NCBI GenBank assembly: GCA_014904985.1
Contig: MU128999.1
Location: 42,608 to 106,607, forward strand
DNA length: 64,000 bases
Source: Hydnum rufescens UP504
Lineage: Eukaryota > Basidiomycota > Agaricomycetes > Cantharellales > Hydnaceae
Direction: 5' to 3'
The position numbers were made by a program, and so were the translations under genes. The notes under the pieces were generated by a model that saw only the letters and a list, made by a program, of their open reading frames with translations, was not told where the DNA came from and did not search any database. Position 1 is the first letter of the stretch. Every line of letters begins with the position of its first letter. Positions 1 to 13,180 of the stretch are shown in pieces.

Positions 1-600
1 TTCCATCTCGCTTAATGTCGAGCAAATGTTGAATGACGTCCATGTACCGTGGATCGTCGTAGTCTTGCCAGTGGAATTGCAATATGTCGATACCATCGCT
101 GAGGGTACGGGACATGCGCTCTCGGACAGCTTCTTCGACGTATTTCCGACTATAGGGCGTTGGGGGTGATCGAAAGACACACCACTTTGTTGCACCGATG
201 GGGCGGGGAGTCGTTGGCATTGCTGACGCCAATAAGCCTTTTCTGAATTGTCCATAGAGTATCTCCGAGCTTCCATAATGATCAGCTGTAGATTCGAGTA
301 ACAGGAATATAGGTCAGAACCCATCTAGTACGCCAGACACGAATCAGTGCAAAACATACCCTGTTGACATAACGGAGATATAAGGGTAAGGACACGGCCG
401 TGATAGATACTGTGTTTACGCACCATATCTATGAATGAATGTCAGCTAAGATGAAGCAAAGAAGGGAATTGAGATCTCACCGAAAGTAGTGAAACCATAT
501 TGGAGGTATCGTTTCATTTCGGCCCTGATTTTAGAAGCCGGAGCGGTTCCCAAGCCGGAGAGGATAGCTGCCAGAGCCCCATCCAAATGCGAGGTACAGC
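1..600 (-). CDS. Aldo/keto reductase, partial (3' end outside window)
   Basis: This is an NAD(P)H-dependent oxidoreductase of the aldo/keto reductase superfamily (TIM barrel). The physiological substrate cannot be told. Reading the minus strand I see GLWQLSSPAW (about 575-548), then KRYLQYGFTTF ending at 481, then ADHYGSSEILYGQF (285 downward) and ISMSRTLSDG-like barrel sequence with DILQFHWQDYDDPRYMDV near 100-30. Asp and Tyr of the catalytic DxxxxY motif fall in FDMADHY. To rebuild that motif the gene needs exons ending at 481, a 5-nt exon at 424-428, one base at 360 and an exon starting at 285. The GLWQLS block is one frame off from the next block (near 547-552), which suggests a lost G. 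The N-terminus upstream of 600 was not resolved. Family assignment is firm; gene integrity is uncertain. Confidence 0.85.
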
Positions 601-1961
601 GAGCGAGCCTAACCCAAAGCAATGACGGAAATGAATACACGATGGGGGTTCACGATTCGCACCCCATCTCACCAAGTTTTACCTAAGGATAGGGACGGAT
701 CAATCAGATGCGTATGTGATGAGGAGGGACACCCACGGTTTCGAAGCCTTGGGGGTCATTGTCGTGGAGAATGAGTATTCCGAGTTCCACCGGGCTCCAA
801 TTTAAAGAAACCCATCACCGGTCTTGCAGATCAGAGCCTAACGCAAAAAGTGCCTGAACCATCATTCCGAGCGTGAGGACCCGGTCTCCCACCGGTATCC
901 TGAAAAGCACCAGTGTTGCTTGCTTTGTTCCACAATATCCCAATTTTGTGCTCTTCACAGCCCATGGGGCTAGATACGTCGGTGACCACGAACAGCGTTT
1001 GGGCCATGCTCTGGGCGGGCCCTCTCGCCGCAGCTACCGAGTGGCAATTCCGCCCACTGGTGATCTGATTTCGATGATTTGACTTGAAGAGCCACGCGAT
1101 AGTTCCCAAGTATTGAAAATGTTCATGCTGCAAGACGTACGGTCCCCACGCCCCGTCGTGACAATGCACAAGATCAGGGGGATCGACCAGGCAAATTGGA
1201 GAGATCTGGAGGTTGATCTGGCCCAGACAGTGCCTGCAATAGCACCGGACGATCACTGAAAATCAATGCCGGAGGCCGACAAGCGTCTACTCACTTTCAT
1301 GCAGACTCACCTCGCAGACTCCATGAGTAGGATTCTGAAAGCATGGTTGGATTGCCGGTCGATTCTGTGCATCTGGCCCACACTGGCTCGAAGTAGATTC
1401 ACTAGAGCGATCAACGAGATCTGCTCCCATGATGCAATATTCCCAGAGAGCACATAATCACGGAGAACACCAGCATACTCAGAACAGTCACAAATGAATT
1501 AATATCTTGGTCTGGTTGTACTGGCGGCAGTAGGTAGATTGGTCTCAGAACGACGATCTTACTAACTGATTAGTGCTGATGTGTTGAGATAAGCGCAGGA
1601 GAGCAATGGGCTTCATGAGAAGATCGTGATAATCGAGATCACTTGTGGGAAAAAAAAATGCAGGATGGCATTGCGGATGTCATCAGGACCGTCAAAGCGA
1701 GGAGGGTCGCGCCCCTTTACAATATCGTAGGCCGAAGAGATATCATAATCAGACAACAGTGGCAAGGCGCATTTATTGTCGTTGTCGTATTGACCCAGGA
1801 CGCGATGCTGCGAAGTAAGCTACGCAAACACATCATGAGCATCCAGGGCTGTAGAAGAAGAGATGAGTGATTGTAGATAGTGAACGAAAATATACATTTG
1901 TCAGCTTCGGTGGGGGCGGCGAAAGCCGAGAGTTGCCCTCCTTTCCCAGAAAATCTACGGC
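601..1961. other. Intergenic, no supported gene
   Basis: This stretch lies between the divergent aldo/keto reductase and dihydrolipoyl dehydrogenase genes. It must hold both promoters and probably the unresolved 5' exon of the reductase. An open frame on the minus strand at 831-1256 has no motif I recognise. I see no repeat or RNA gene. Confidence 0.4.
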
Positions 1962-4038
<2,077 letters not shown>

Positions 4039-5110
4039 AGCTTTTCTGCCGCTTTATTTCCCCGTTTATCCTTGCGGGTCCCTAGACGCGCCCTGAACGC
4101 GACAGATCCATAGCGCGATGCAATTGAATCTTATATATAATGGCGCACCATGGCTCATATTTCACCTTCTCGATAAGAGCTAGTATCAAATACCACAACA
4201 TGAAACGAAATGAAGTAGAATATTGGATGGTAACGCGCATTGTACATGGATATAATACCTCATCCCGTGGTGGACTACTGCACAGTAACGTGATAAAGCT
4301 GTTACGAAAGCAGGGTCAGTTATGAACGAAATGAAGTGGTATTTGAAATGGAGAGGTCGGTCAGGAAATCGATGTAGAAATCAACAAGCCATGGCTCCGC
4401 CCCAATTTTGTACACGAGGAGCATAAGGAACCACGTTATGTCCGCCCATCGATAATATCATCATTGGATAGTAGAAGTGGAGAACAGCGAGAGAATCCCG
4501 GTACTCACGCTGGGCGATGCAACTATGGTGGGAGAGACCGAGTCAGAAGCCAGAAGCGATAGATGATAATAGAAGGGTAAAGAAGAAACGGGGGGGCGTC
4601 AGCCAAGGCTGAAAAACAAATCAACATTCCGCGAACGGTCGTGATGAAAAATTTTTTGAGTATGGATAGTTGTCGGTTTATCATCATGCGCAGAAAGAGT
4701 GCACGGACGGAAAAGAAAGTATGCTCACCGTGCTGGGGCGGGAGGTATTAGGTCTGGCAGACGACGATGTTAGTGATGCAAACCACAGACAAGAGGTGAT
4801 TGGCAGAAAAAATCAGGATCAAACATCTCGCCATGAAGAGAGTACGAATGTGGTAAAGCATTATGTGTGTGTTGTGTTGGTGGTCATCATAAGAGGGAGT
4901 AGGAGGAAGAGGGTACTCACGAGACAACATGAAGGGAAGAAGATGGTCGAAGGTTTTTCGAAAAACATGGTAAACCAGTTGGCTCCGGATGCATATACGG
5001 CCACTCCATCAGGCCGTGTACCTGGGTCCGTTAGGCAGTGTTTTTTCTGCCTTGACCGGTACTGAACTTGATTCATCCCTGTTGCGCGTTATTTAGAACG
5101 CGTTGCTAAC
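4039..5110. other. Intergenic; possible small spliced gene on minus strand
   Basis: No known protein was recognised here. On the minus strand there are three good donor-like sites (GTGAGT or GTGAGC at about 4921, 4734 and 4508) separated by plausible acceptors, and an open stretch at 4861-5076. This could be a small multi-exon gene, but the joined peptide matched nothing I know and phases could not be fixed. The region also holds the 3' flank of LPD1 and the promoter of the JmjC gene. Confidence 0.2.
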
Positions 5111-7217
5111 ATGGAAATGTCCATGTCATCCAGAATGCGCTTCTGGCTCGCGCAGATTTTGAATGAAATCAAGAGCCAATATACCACCCTTAAGGATCCT
5201 AGCATTTCAGGTAGGACCATACATAAATGCATCGGGGCATCGCAATGACATATACGGTCTCTGATAATCTCTCTGAACCTCCACAACCTCAGAACTTTCA
5301 AAATGCGGTCCAAACGTTTTGGCCACTTTTTTGGAATTGACGAACGTCATTTTGGCCGCGGCTCCTGTTCCGAGCACACCTCCGGCGCAGAATAAAAATA
5401 TAGTTGCGCTCCGCTCTCCGAAGGGCTCTGTTTCAGCACCCTCGAGTCCAAAGAGCGAATCGTCGGCGATCGAATACACGAAACCAACGGACTTGGTCAG
5501 TGCGAAGCGAAAGCTTCGCCATTATCGAGAGCAATCCCATTCGGCTATGACAACCGTACTCCACACCCTGGTAATGGGTGCCTGGCGTCGATTATTCACC
5601 GATAGTTCCTTGTTGATTGTTTTGGCGGACCTCACTATCGAGCCTCATCGAGGAGATAAATTTTACAAAGATCTGATCGGCATGTTGGACGAGGTTATTA
5701 TCATCGCTGGCGCCCGGGTACGGGAAGGCTTGACATGTGCCATGATGCCATTGCGCGCATACAGGAGGAATATGTCCCTCTCAACGACCCCGCGTGCGCA
5801 TCATCTTCTGGTAGAGGACCGAATTTCCCTTATCCCACTTCATTCGATGACACATCAGCACCCCCTGACTTGCGCACTTCCAAACGTCCCAAACGATCCG
5901 TGAGAACTGGGGTATCCAGTCCGTCATCAATCACATCCACCCCAATCACTAGTCGCACCTCACCTCCACTGGTCACTGCCGCTCGCAATATCGTTCGTCT
6001 CATCGACCCACCTTCTGTCATTGAGTATCGTGAAAGATTTTGGGATAAACCATTCATTGTGCCTCGATATGCAGCCGATTGGCGCGCATGTGCAAATTGG
6101 GGAAATCCTCAATATTTGCGCAACGTTGGCGGTCTTGGTCGCAAGATTCCGGTCGAGAGGACGTCGAAATCTGGGGATGATTACACGTCCGAATCGTGGA
6201 AGAACACGCTAATGGATTGGGAAGCATTCATTGATCTGCTTTGCATACGGTCGTCGTTTTCGAGCGCCCCCAAGGCGGTCCCATCCCCCGCTCTCCCTCT
6301 TCCCCCTGGCTCACAAGGATCTCGTTCGGACACACCCAGCGTTCCCGTCCCCGATGCCCCGAAGCGAAGAGGACGCCCACCTTTAAACAGGAACTTGCCC
6401 CCTCCTACCGTTAATGTGGTGGAAGAATGGCGTGGAGAAACCTTTTATCTCGCTCAGCATGATCTAATCAACCAGATGCCCGAGCTACGAGGTGATATCA
6501 TCATCCCTGATTATGTTTACTCCGCCGTCTCTGCCCCGCCATGGTTTCCTGAATACCACCCACCTGGGGTAGAAGACCTGCTGATGATAAATAGCTGGAT
6601 TGGCCCAAAGGGTACTATCACCCCCGCACACAAGGTGATTGTCGAGAACCGATATTACATTCTATGGCACCTGTTTACCGGTTTATGATCATCCCGTCTA
6701 GGACCCTTATTACAATTGCTATGGTCAGTGGCCTGAAGATTCTATGATGGGGATGTTTATTAAAATCATTTCGACCGGTACAGTACAAGTCGTTGGTCGA
6801 AAGACCGTTTGGTTGGCCCCTCCCCAATTCGATAAAGAAATGTATCCATACCCCCCGTCTTCCTATAGCCCCCCTGGCTCATATACCTCTGGATCCCCGA
6901 CTCCGTCATCACGATCGTCTACTGTTTCATCTGTCGGCTCCCCTACTCCACCTTCCTGGCCCTTGTCCTCGTTCAACGATGGAATCAAAGGTCGATCCTT
7001 GAACACCGGGAACTCTGGTTTACATAATACTTCGCGTGTCAAAATATTCAAACCCGAAGAAGACAGCAAAAACAAGTTCCCCCTATTCTATGCGCACGTT
7101 CAACCGCATGCCATGAGTGCCGTGCTCGAACCAGGCGACTTGCTGGTATTCCCCCCTGGATGGTGGCATGCCATGAGAAGCGAGGAGACGAGTGCGAGTG
7201 TCTCGTTGTGGTTCTAA
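5111..7217 (+). CDS. JmjC-domain protein, KDM8/JMJD5-like
   Basis: This is a Fe(II)/2-oxoglutarate dioxygenase of the JmjC class, close to KDM8-type proteins (histone demethylase or arginyl hydroxylase; the exact reaction cannot be told). The N-terminal helical region includes LRHYREQSHSAMTTVLHTL and LDMCHDAIARIQEEYVPL. The catalytic part has FWDKPFIVPRYAADW, GETFYLAQHDL, NSWIGPKGTITPAHKD (HxD iron ligands), VQVVGRKTVWLAPP and LLVFPPGWWHAMRS (third iron His). An intron at 6635-6701 separates the HK codons from the D of the HxD motif, and another lies at 6724-6783. A Ser/Pro-rich insert of about 60 residues sits between the cupin strands. The first exon (5111-5208) joins an acceptor near 5292. 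A one-base shift near 5711-5735 separates the N-terminal and catalytic frames. Ends with SVSLWF and stop at 7215-7217. Confidence 0.88.
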
Positions 7218-7493
7218 CGTTGAAAGGTGCGATAGTCGATGGTTCGATTGGATTTCCTGTTGTCCGATGTCTGGCTCTCCGTCGCCGTTTTCCTCCGACT
7301 GTCATTCTTTTTTTTTTCCTTCACTATTTGCATTTGCATTGTGCACTACACATCCATCACATTCTCCATATGTAAATTAGTCCCTCAAACACGTCGTTCT
7401 ACTTTGCATCCGGCGGACATTGCCGTGCTCGCTCTAAAGTTTAAAAAGCGAGATCATCTTTCCCGAATCTTCCTCGTCTTCTACTTGACTCTC

Positions 7494-8626
7494 ATGGCTT
7501 TCTCTGATCTCAAACAACTTGAGGAGCATCTTGCCACTCGCTCTTATATCGAGGGGTAAGTGAGCATTTTACTCTCACTTTTCGCTATACCTTTTTTTTT
7601 TTTTTCTCGACCGTGATGAGTTTACGCTTTGGTCCGTGTTTCCGAGGCAGCGGCTTAAGACCCCGCGCTCATTCATTGACGACAGCTAATTCCAAGCTCT
7701 CTGATCCTATCTTTCATCATTATTCTCTACTGGATTGTTTTTTTTTTTTCTCGTCGACATCTGTCTGATCGCGATCATCGATTGTCTCCCAGATTCTCCC
7801 CTTCCCAGGCTGATGTTGGCGTGTTCACCGCCTGAAGTCTGCCCCCTCATCTGGAGAGTACCCCCATGCCGCGCGGTGGTACGAGCACATCGCTTCCTGG
7901 GAAAGTGAGCACGCCACGTTGCCGGGCGACAAGGTTGCTGCGGCCAAACTCTTTGGAGGCGCCGGTGCTTCTGTGGCCCCTGCTGAGACTCCCACCGCCG
8001 ATGAAGATGAGGAAATCGATTTGTTCGGATCGGATGAGGTTCGTTGTCCGTATGTCTTGGGTTTGCCTCATGTCCGACGCTGATCATGATGATGATTTTT
8101 TTCTCCGTATAGGATGAGGACGCCGAGGCTGAGCGTATCAAGGCTGAACGTGTTGCCGCGTACAACGAGAAGAAGGCTGGGAAGGCGAAGCCTGTCGCTA
8201 AAGTATGCTGCCATCTTCAACTCAAGTCTTTATCAATACTAACAGGGAAAACATAGTCCGTGGTGACCATGGATGTTAAGCCGTGGGATGATGAGACAGA
8301 CATGAAGAAACTTGAGGAATCTGTCCGTTCGATTATAAAAGATGGTCTCGTCTGGGGCGCGTCCTCGTTGGTTGCGATTGGTTTCGGGATCAAGAAGCTC
8401 CAAATCAACCTTGTCATCGGTCGGTATCTGCGCCTCGAGGGTTCTACCTCTTGCTTATCATTTCCACCCCCACAGAGGACGACAAGATTTCCTTGGACGA
8501 ACTTCAAGAGGAGATCGCTGAGTTCGAGGATTATGTCCAGAGTACCGATATTGCGGCGATGCAAAGTAAGTTGGGCATCCCTTGGTTTCAGAGGCTCTCA
8601 CTAAGCACCTCAATTTAGAATTGTAA
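7494..8626 (+). CDS. EFB1: Translation elongation factor 1-beta (eEF1B beta)
   Basis: This protein is the guanine-nucleotide exchange factor for eEF1A in the cytosol. Exon 1 encodes [21 protein letters not shown], continuing after a 237-nt intron (7556-7792) into [14 protein letters not shown] and the GST-like N-terminal region. The acidic linker ([14 protein letters not shown]) is the usual phosphorylated segment. The C-terminal exchange domain starts [16 protein letters not shown] and includes [16 protein letters not shown]. The final residues MQKL are split by the last intron, with stop at 8624-8626. One C is missing near 7831-7833 (GCC-TGA instead of GCC-CTG-AAG), which breaks the frame in a gene that should be essential, so I take it as a sequence error. 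The first intron carries a snoRNA (separate entry). A pyrimidine-rich leader precedes the start, as is common for translation-factor genes. Confidence 0.96.
7609..7708 (+). ncRNA. snR18: Intronic box C/D snoRNA, U18/snR18 type
   Basis: Inside intron 1 of the eEF1B beta gene lies box C (GTGATGA, 7613-7619) and then TTGGTCCGTGTTTC (7629-7642). That is antisense to the nearly universal LSU rRNA segment GAAACACGGACCAA. A D'-like box (CCGA, 642-645 of that kb) follows at once, and a D box (CTGA) sits at 7701-7704. The fifth base before D' (T at 7637) pairs with an A of the rRNA, the position expected for 2'-O-methylation by U18/snR18. From family knowledge, yeast snR18 lies in the EFB1 intron and vertebrate eEF1B introns also host snoRNAs, so the host gene supports the call. 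D' differs from CTGA by one base and the terminal stem is weak. The exact ends are estimated. Confidence 0.82.
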
Positions 8627-8867
8627 ATCTAGTGTCCTCTTGGTTTTCTGTGTTCATGTATTCTATTTCCATACCATTGCAATCCCAAGCTAGCATCGAG
8701 GGATAAAGTGAACGCCTTGGGGCTTTAAGGATCTGAGTGCTCCCAGTGAGCTTCATCGCCGCCGTCGAAGGGCGCGTTTCAATCACGTGATTTATTGTTC
8801 GCAACTAAAGGCTCTAGGAGTTCGTTTGCTCGAGCAAGAATCTATTTGGTAAAATTTGCCCTCCAAC

Positions 8868-10288
8868 ATGAGCGGGAAGATTTTGGCTGCGGTGCGAACC
8901 TTGCGCCGTCAGGGCATTGAAGTCCTCTACTTGGACAAACAAGTTCTTGTTCTCAACAAACCCAATGGTCTCATCACCCAATCTACTCGATCCTGTGATG
9001 TATCCAAACAGGTGCATTGGTGGTTACCCCCTCTGCCTCTGCGTATCCTTGTGTATGTTTACGATCCACCAGGCCCAAAGTATCGTCCCAACTTTAGCAG
9101 GTGACGTTTCCGTCTCGAATGGCATCTTCATTCCTCACCCTCCCGGCGCCCAAACAATAGACCTGAGAGAAAAACTGCCAATACGTTCCCTATCCACTGT
9201 GCATCGCTTGGACAAGTCTACCACTGGATGTCTAATCTTGACCAAGACAGAGGCAGCCACTAAATCTTTATCTCGACAATTTTCGGAACGCTCTATAGGG
9301 AAGATGTACCTTGCCCTAGTCGATACCCGGACAAATGCGTTCCAGGGCAAGTCCTCGGGTCTCCTCCTCACCGGGTGGACGAGCGACGATGGGCGGCCCG
9401 ACATCGTTCCTGTCGATGCCCCCAAAGCCAAACGAGCGATGACGGACTGGAAAATATTAGCTTCTTCCGTGAGTGGCTCGACACGGCTTGATTTGGGTTT
9501 TCGGGGGGTTCTACAAAACACTTACTTCCCAAGGTCGATAGCCCACACACCCCATATCCTTACTTCGCCTGAATCTTCATACCGGCCTCAAGCATCAACT
9601 TCGCCTACACTGTGCTTTGAGCCTTCAAGGTGCGGCTGATCTTTTTCGAATCATTCCTCCGTATACGCGTCGCCTGACATTCCTGAAATGCGATCCCAGC
9701 TCCCATACTGGGCGACGCTCTGTACACTCCTCACGACCGACCGCCGATAGCGCTACATCGTCCCTCCCAACACACCTTTCTGCACGCATCGGAAATAACT
9801 ATTACTGTGCGTAAAACGATCTCACCTTCTCAGAACGAACGTCTCTTTTTCAAACAAAATGAAGTAAAATAATCAAAAAAAAACAGCGCCATATCCCCTA
9901 CGCAATACCATCGGGCCTCCGAAAGCAACTGCGAAAATCCAAACGCATCCGGCTCACCATCGGTGCCCCCCTCCCCTCTGAATTCCGCGAGCTCTGCGCG
10001 CGGCTCTCCATTCCCCTGCTGGACGAATCCCGGAGGGGGCGTGTCGCCATCGACGGGATACCCAAAGATCTTTTTTTCACGAAGCAGACTGTCATGGCGG
10101 ACTCTGATGGCGGTACGGTAAAGGACGAGGACGGGGTGCTCTGCACAACGCAGGTCCTTCCGTTCAGCGTACCAGAATTGGATGGACATTACTTCGCGTG
10201 CGCAATGCTGCAGAGTGAGAAGAGCATCGTGGACGCTTTTCAGGACCATACTTTTGCGAAGGAAGATCCACCACATCTTATTATGTAG
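8868..10288 (+). CDS. RNA pseudouridine synthase, RluA family
   Basis: This enzyme converts uridine to pseudouridine in RNA. The catalytic motif is STVHRLDKSTTGCLIL (Asp in HRLDK). N-terminal to it is VLVLNKPNGLITQST; C-terminal is ISLLRLNLHTGLKHQLRLH, the conserved 'GRxHQIR'-type block. Introns are inferred at about 9010-9070, after DWKILASS (acceptor GATAG near 9546), after LSLQ (about 9629-9700), and a fourth ending at the CAG before 9892. The last one bridges a run of A that would otherwise create a stop. A C-terminal extension of about 130 residues follows (TIGAPLPSEFRELC to EDPPHLIM). It has no motif I recognise but stays in frame to the stop at 10286-10288. Target RNA cannot be told; mitochondrial or rRNA roles are known in the family. 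Confidence 0.88.
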
Positions 10289-10420
10289 CACACATCCATA
10301 CCAGCTATATACGATGAGACATATGTACGATGACCGCATAACGAGGAGTAAAAGAAAGGAGAAAAAAAAATGACGAGAAATGGAGACTGAATAACACAAA
10401 GTCGACAGGGGAAATACACT

Positions 10421-11481
10421 CTACAATCTCTTCAGGCCTTTTTTTCGCTTCGCCACACCACCCACCATAGCGGCTCGCTTGAGTGAGGGGGCGTTCGTAT
10501 TCCCATTCCCGGCAGCGGGCTGTAGTGGCCCACCAGGCAGACCAGGGTTATCATTTTGCACATGTGGGGAATCCTTGTGTGATGCTGCAGAGGCTGTGAT
10601 GGAGGTAGAGGAGGATGGAGCAGTGGGCGGTAGCCGTGAGTTGTTGTTGGATGGTGAGAGCTGTAAGGGTTCGGTGGGTTCGGGGGTAGGCAGAAGGACG
10701 GTGGAAGAGACTTTCTGTGGTGCTTTGATGGGCGATTCTACAACGATAGGGGGTATCGACGACCGTGACGGTCCTGGCAAGGTGGTCGGAGGTCCTGGTA
10801 GGGATGGAGTGGCAGGGGCGGGTGTTGTGGTTATTGAGGGGGGATCGAATTCGGGCGGGCGAGTTTTTGGCTTCGCGTGCACGTTGGTGATGAGTTTTGC
10901 ATGCTTGAAGTATTCGTCGTAGTTCTCTAGTAACAGTTTTCCAGCCGCCTCGTCCAAGGCAGATTCCGCATTTGGATAGATAAGGAGGCATTTAATCTGC
11001 AATAGAAAGGTTAATAACATATAGAGGAAGGAAAACCTGGAAGCTAACCGTCACGAGGATATGCGTAATCCCATACTCGCGCTTCCAATCTTTTTTAAGG
11101 GTGTTCACACATATCTCGCCCGATTTGGAAACGTTCGGGTGGAAAATCCTGGTCAACATCGTGCCTTAGGGTACAGAGTGGCATTCGACTGTCAAATCGA
11201 GACGCATATGAGAGTAAAGCCAGGGACGAACATTTGGGAGGTGCTGCGGGGAACTCCTCTGTGAACTTGAAGCCAATCCGGAAATAACCCCCTTCATAGG
11301 GTGTTCCCTCTGTCATTGCATTGAGATTAGCGCAAAATCAAGCGTTTGAAAATCCAGATCGCTTGCCTGGGCCTTGAACAATACCGCAGAAATCGAGGAT
11401 GTCTTCCTCGTTTGTTGTAACACGGATTCCGTCAGGCGGGCTCGAACGCAAGGTCGCCATCTCGCGCACGAGGCGACGCAT
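10421..11481 (-). CDS. Ubiquitin-conjugating enzyme E2, UBE2S-like
   Basis: The UBC core reads [48 protein letters not shown], then [19 protein letters not shown] with the active-site Cys, and [15 protein letters not shown]. It continues as [15 protein letters not shown] and [16 protein letters not shown] Pro/Ser/Thr-rich linker of about 130 residues leads to a basic end, RKKGLKRL. This layout matches UBE2S, whose C-terminal Leu-Arg tail docks on the anaphase-promoting complex and which extends K11 ubiquitin chains. Whether that holds here is inference. Introns: 310-366 of the 11.0-kb block (11310-11366, GC-AG type), about 11180-11233, and about 10995-11048. The Met at 11481 is in a good position, but a first exon at about 11535-11543 joined by one more intron is possible if a base is missing. 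Confidence 0.9.
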
Positions 11482-13180
11482 AGCTGTTGGGCCAAGAGAC
11501 TTTGATCACGCGTGAGTTGGGGCCACTTCACACCGTATAATTATTTATTTGGGTTACCATGATTGTATGGCCTGTACCACGGAGGGGAGGGGAGAAAGGA
11601 GTGGCCAAAGGCGCTTGAACAATAGTCGGGGAAACGGAATCAAATGCCGGAGATAACCGAATTAAGGGTTGGAGTTAGGAACACAATTGCAGTGGCGACG
11701 AAAGGGCTAGATGGGTGGCAGAGTAGGGTACGCGCGGGGCATGTATGCACCAGAATCGCCAACTTTAGGATGATCGGTTCTGCCACTGCACAACCTAACC
11801 ACGGGCACTGTAACTCCCACCCACTCATTGTCTCTTTAACGCCTATCGTCGTTCCCACCTCGGGGCCGAGTAACATCCATTGTCAAGGCAGATGATGAGC
11901 ACTGTAATCGTATGCGTGAAGGAAACGCATACATTCATAACCAAAATACTTCGATTTTCGGGAGGGGGATCGTATACCAATGATCTGCTGTCAATCTGAA
12001 TTCCATGGCACGGCGGGCAAATATGCCCTGGGCTCCAGCAGAAATAAGAGGGATCCTTTGTTCTGAAGGAGGTGTTGTAGGAATGTGACGTTGGGCCCAA
12101 CACAGTGATGCTGAAGATCGTGGTGCTTAGTGCAGTGTCTGGAGCGCCGAATGATAACGCCGGCTCTGAGTGAATATGGGTAGTCGTGGGCGCCGAATTA
12201 AAGAATGTCACATAAAAGGAACTCGAACGCCACGAATTGTCCATTAATGAAACGATTGCAAATAAAGAGAAATAATATTGAAGCGCCCAAGGAAGCGCCC
12301 TGTATTTGTGGTGAGAGATACAAGCCCAGCAAAACCAGTGATTGATATGACATGAGCCGTGAGGTCACTGAAAACACACCTCAAGGAGATGCAGCAGATA
12401 AGTAAACATTCCCACAGTTTGGCACGGATACCCCATGCAGTATCCTTGCTCGAGATAGTGGCTATGCAACCCGTGAACCTCACGCACGGGGATCGATTGT
12501 TCACGATTACACGCGGACTACGCAGGGCCTAATTGTCGCAATATAGACCACGTTGCGATGAGTAGGACAGCCGCGAAGATCATTACCACTCGTAGCCTCG
12601 GATCCAGGTGTTCTGGCCACTATAGCAAGCGAAACCTTCCACCGGCCACATTTCAACGGCTCTATAGCTATATTAATTAACTAACATTAACCCGTCGAGT
12701 CGAGGATGTTTTAATCCCAGATTCATTGAAATTTCATTCATCGCGTTGTCATGGCGCACAAATACGGGGCCACCAGACAAGCGATTAAGACAGAGCATGC
12801 ATGGTGAAGAGAGTCAAAGACATGGCCCAAGAGGAACGCAGATGCGGGCTGAGAGGGAGATGGGCCACTTGAAGCATCATTGGAATGACTAGTGATCAGT
12901 CCCCGACAAGGGTGTATGGCAAGCAGTGCAACATGGGTAGACACGGCCCGGCGTATCCAGCAGACAAAGGGAGAAACGAGACGGGAAATCAGGGCGATCT
13001 GGGTTTCTGTGGCGGAGGGTGTGTAATGATATCCCCTTTGGCCATGCTTTAGAGACGTGGCCAAATGTCAGCTGAAATTGCCTCGCGTGGGGATAACCCC
13101 GAACGGGCCACGTGTGTGGCCCGAACCCACATGTAAATGTGTCATGAACGCCTCTGTATACTGTGTCCTCACCAGTCATT
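11482..13180. other. Intergenic, no recognised gene
   Basis: The stretch lies between UBE2S-like (5' end) and TAH18 (3' end). Several minus-strand open stretches (12504-12244, 12244-11843, 11876-11640) are rich in hydrophobic and Ser/Thr residues and could be exons of a membrane protein, but no motif, start or splice chain convinced me. I see no repeats. Confidence 0.3.

Noticed and set aside
831..1256. Open frame of 141 codons on the minus strand
   Set aside because: No motif, and residue use looks like chance. It may overlap the 5' region of the aldo/keto reductase.
4480..5080. Possible small membrane-protein or pheromone-type gene on the minus strand
   Set aside because: Donor-like sites exist, but the joined exons gave no known sequence and no clear CaaX or transmembrane end. 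Reported only as an uncertain intergenic note.
7827..7845. Premature stop in eEF1B beta as evidence of a pseudogene
   Set aside because: All other exons, splice sites and the C-terminus are intact, and one added C restores the sequence. An error is more likely.
9860..9892. A 22-nt intron in the pseudouridine synthase (GTAAAATAATC...AACAG)
   Set aside because: It is too short for fungal splicing. A longer intron starting GTAAAACG near 9811 with the same acceptor gives the right frame.
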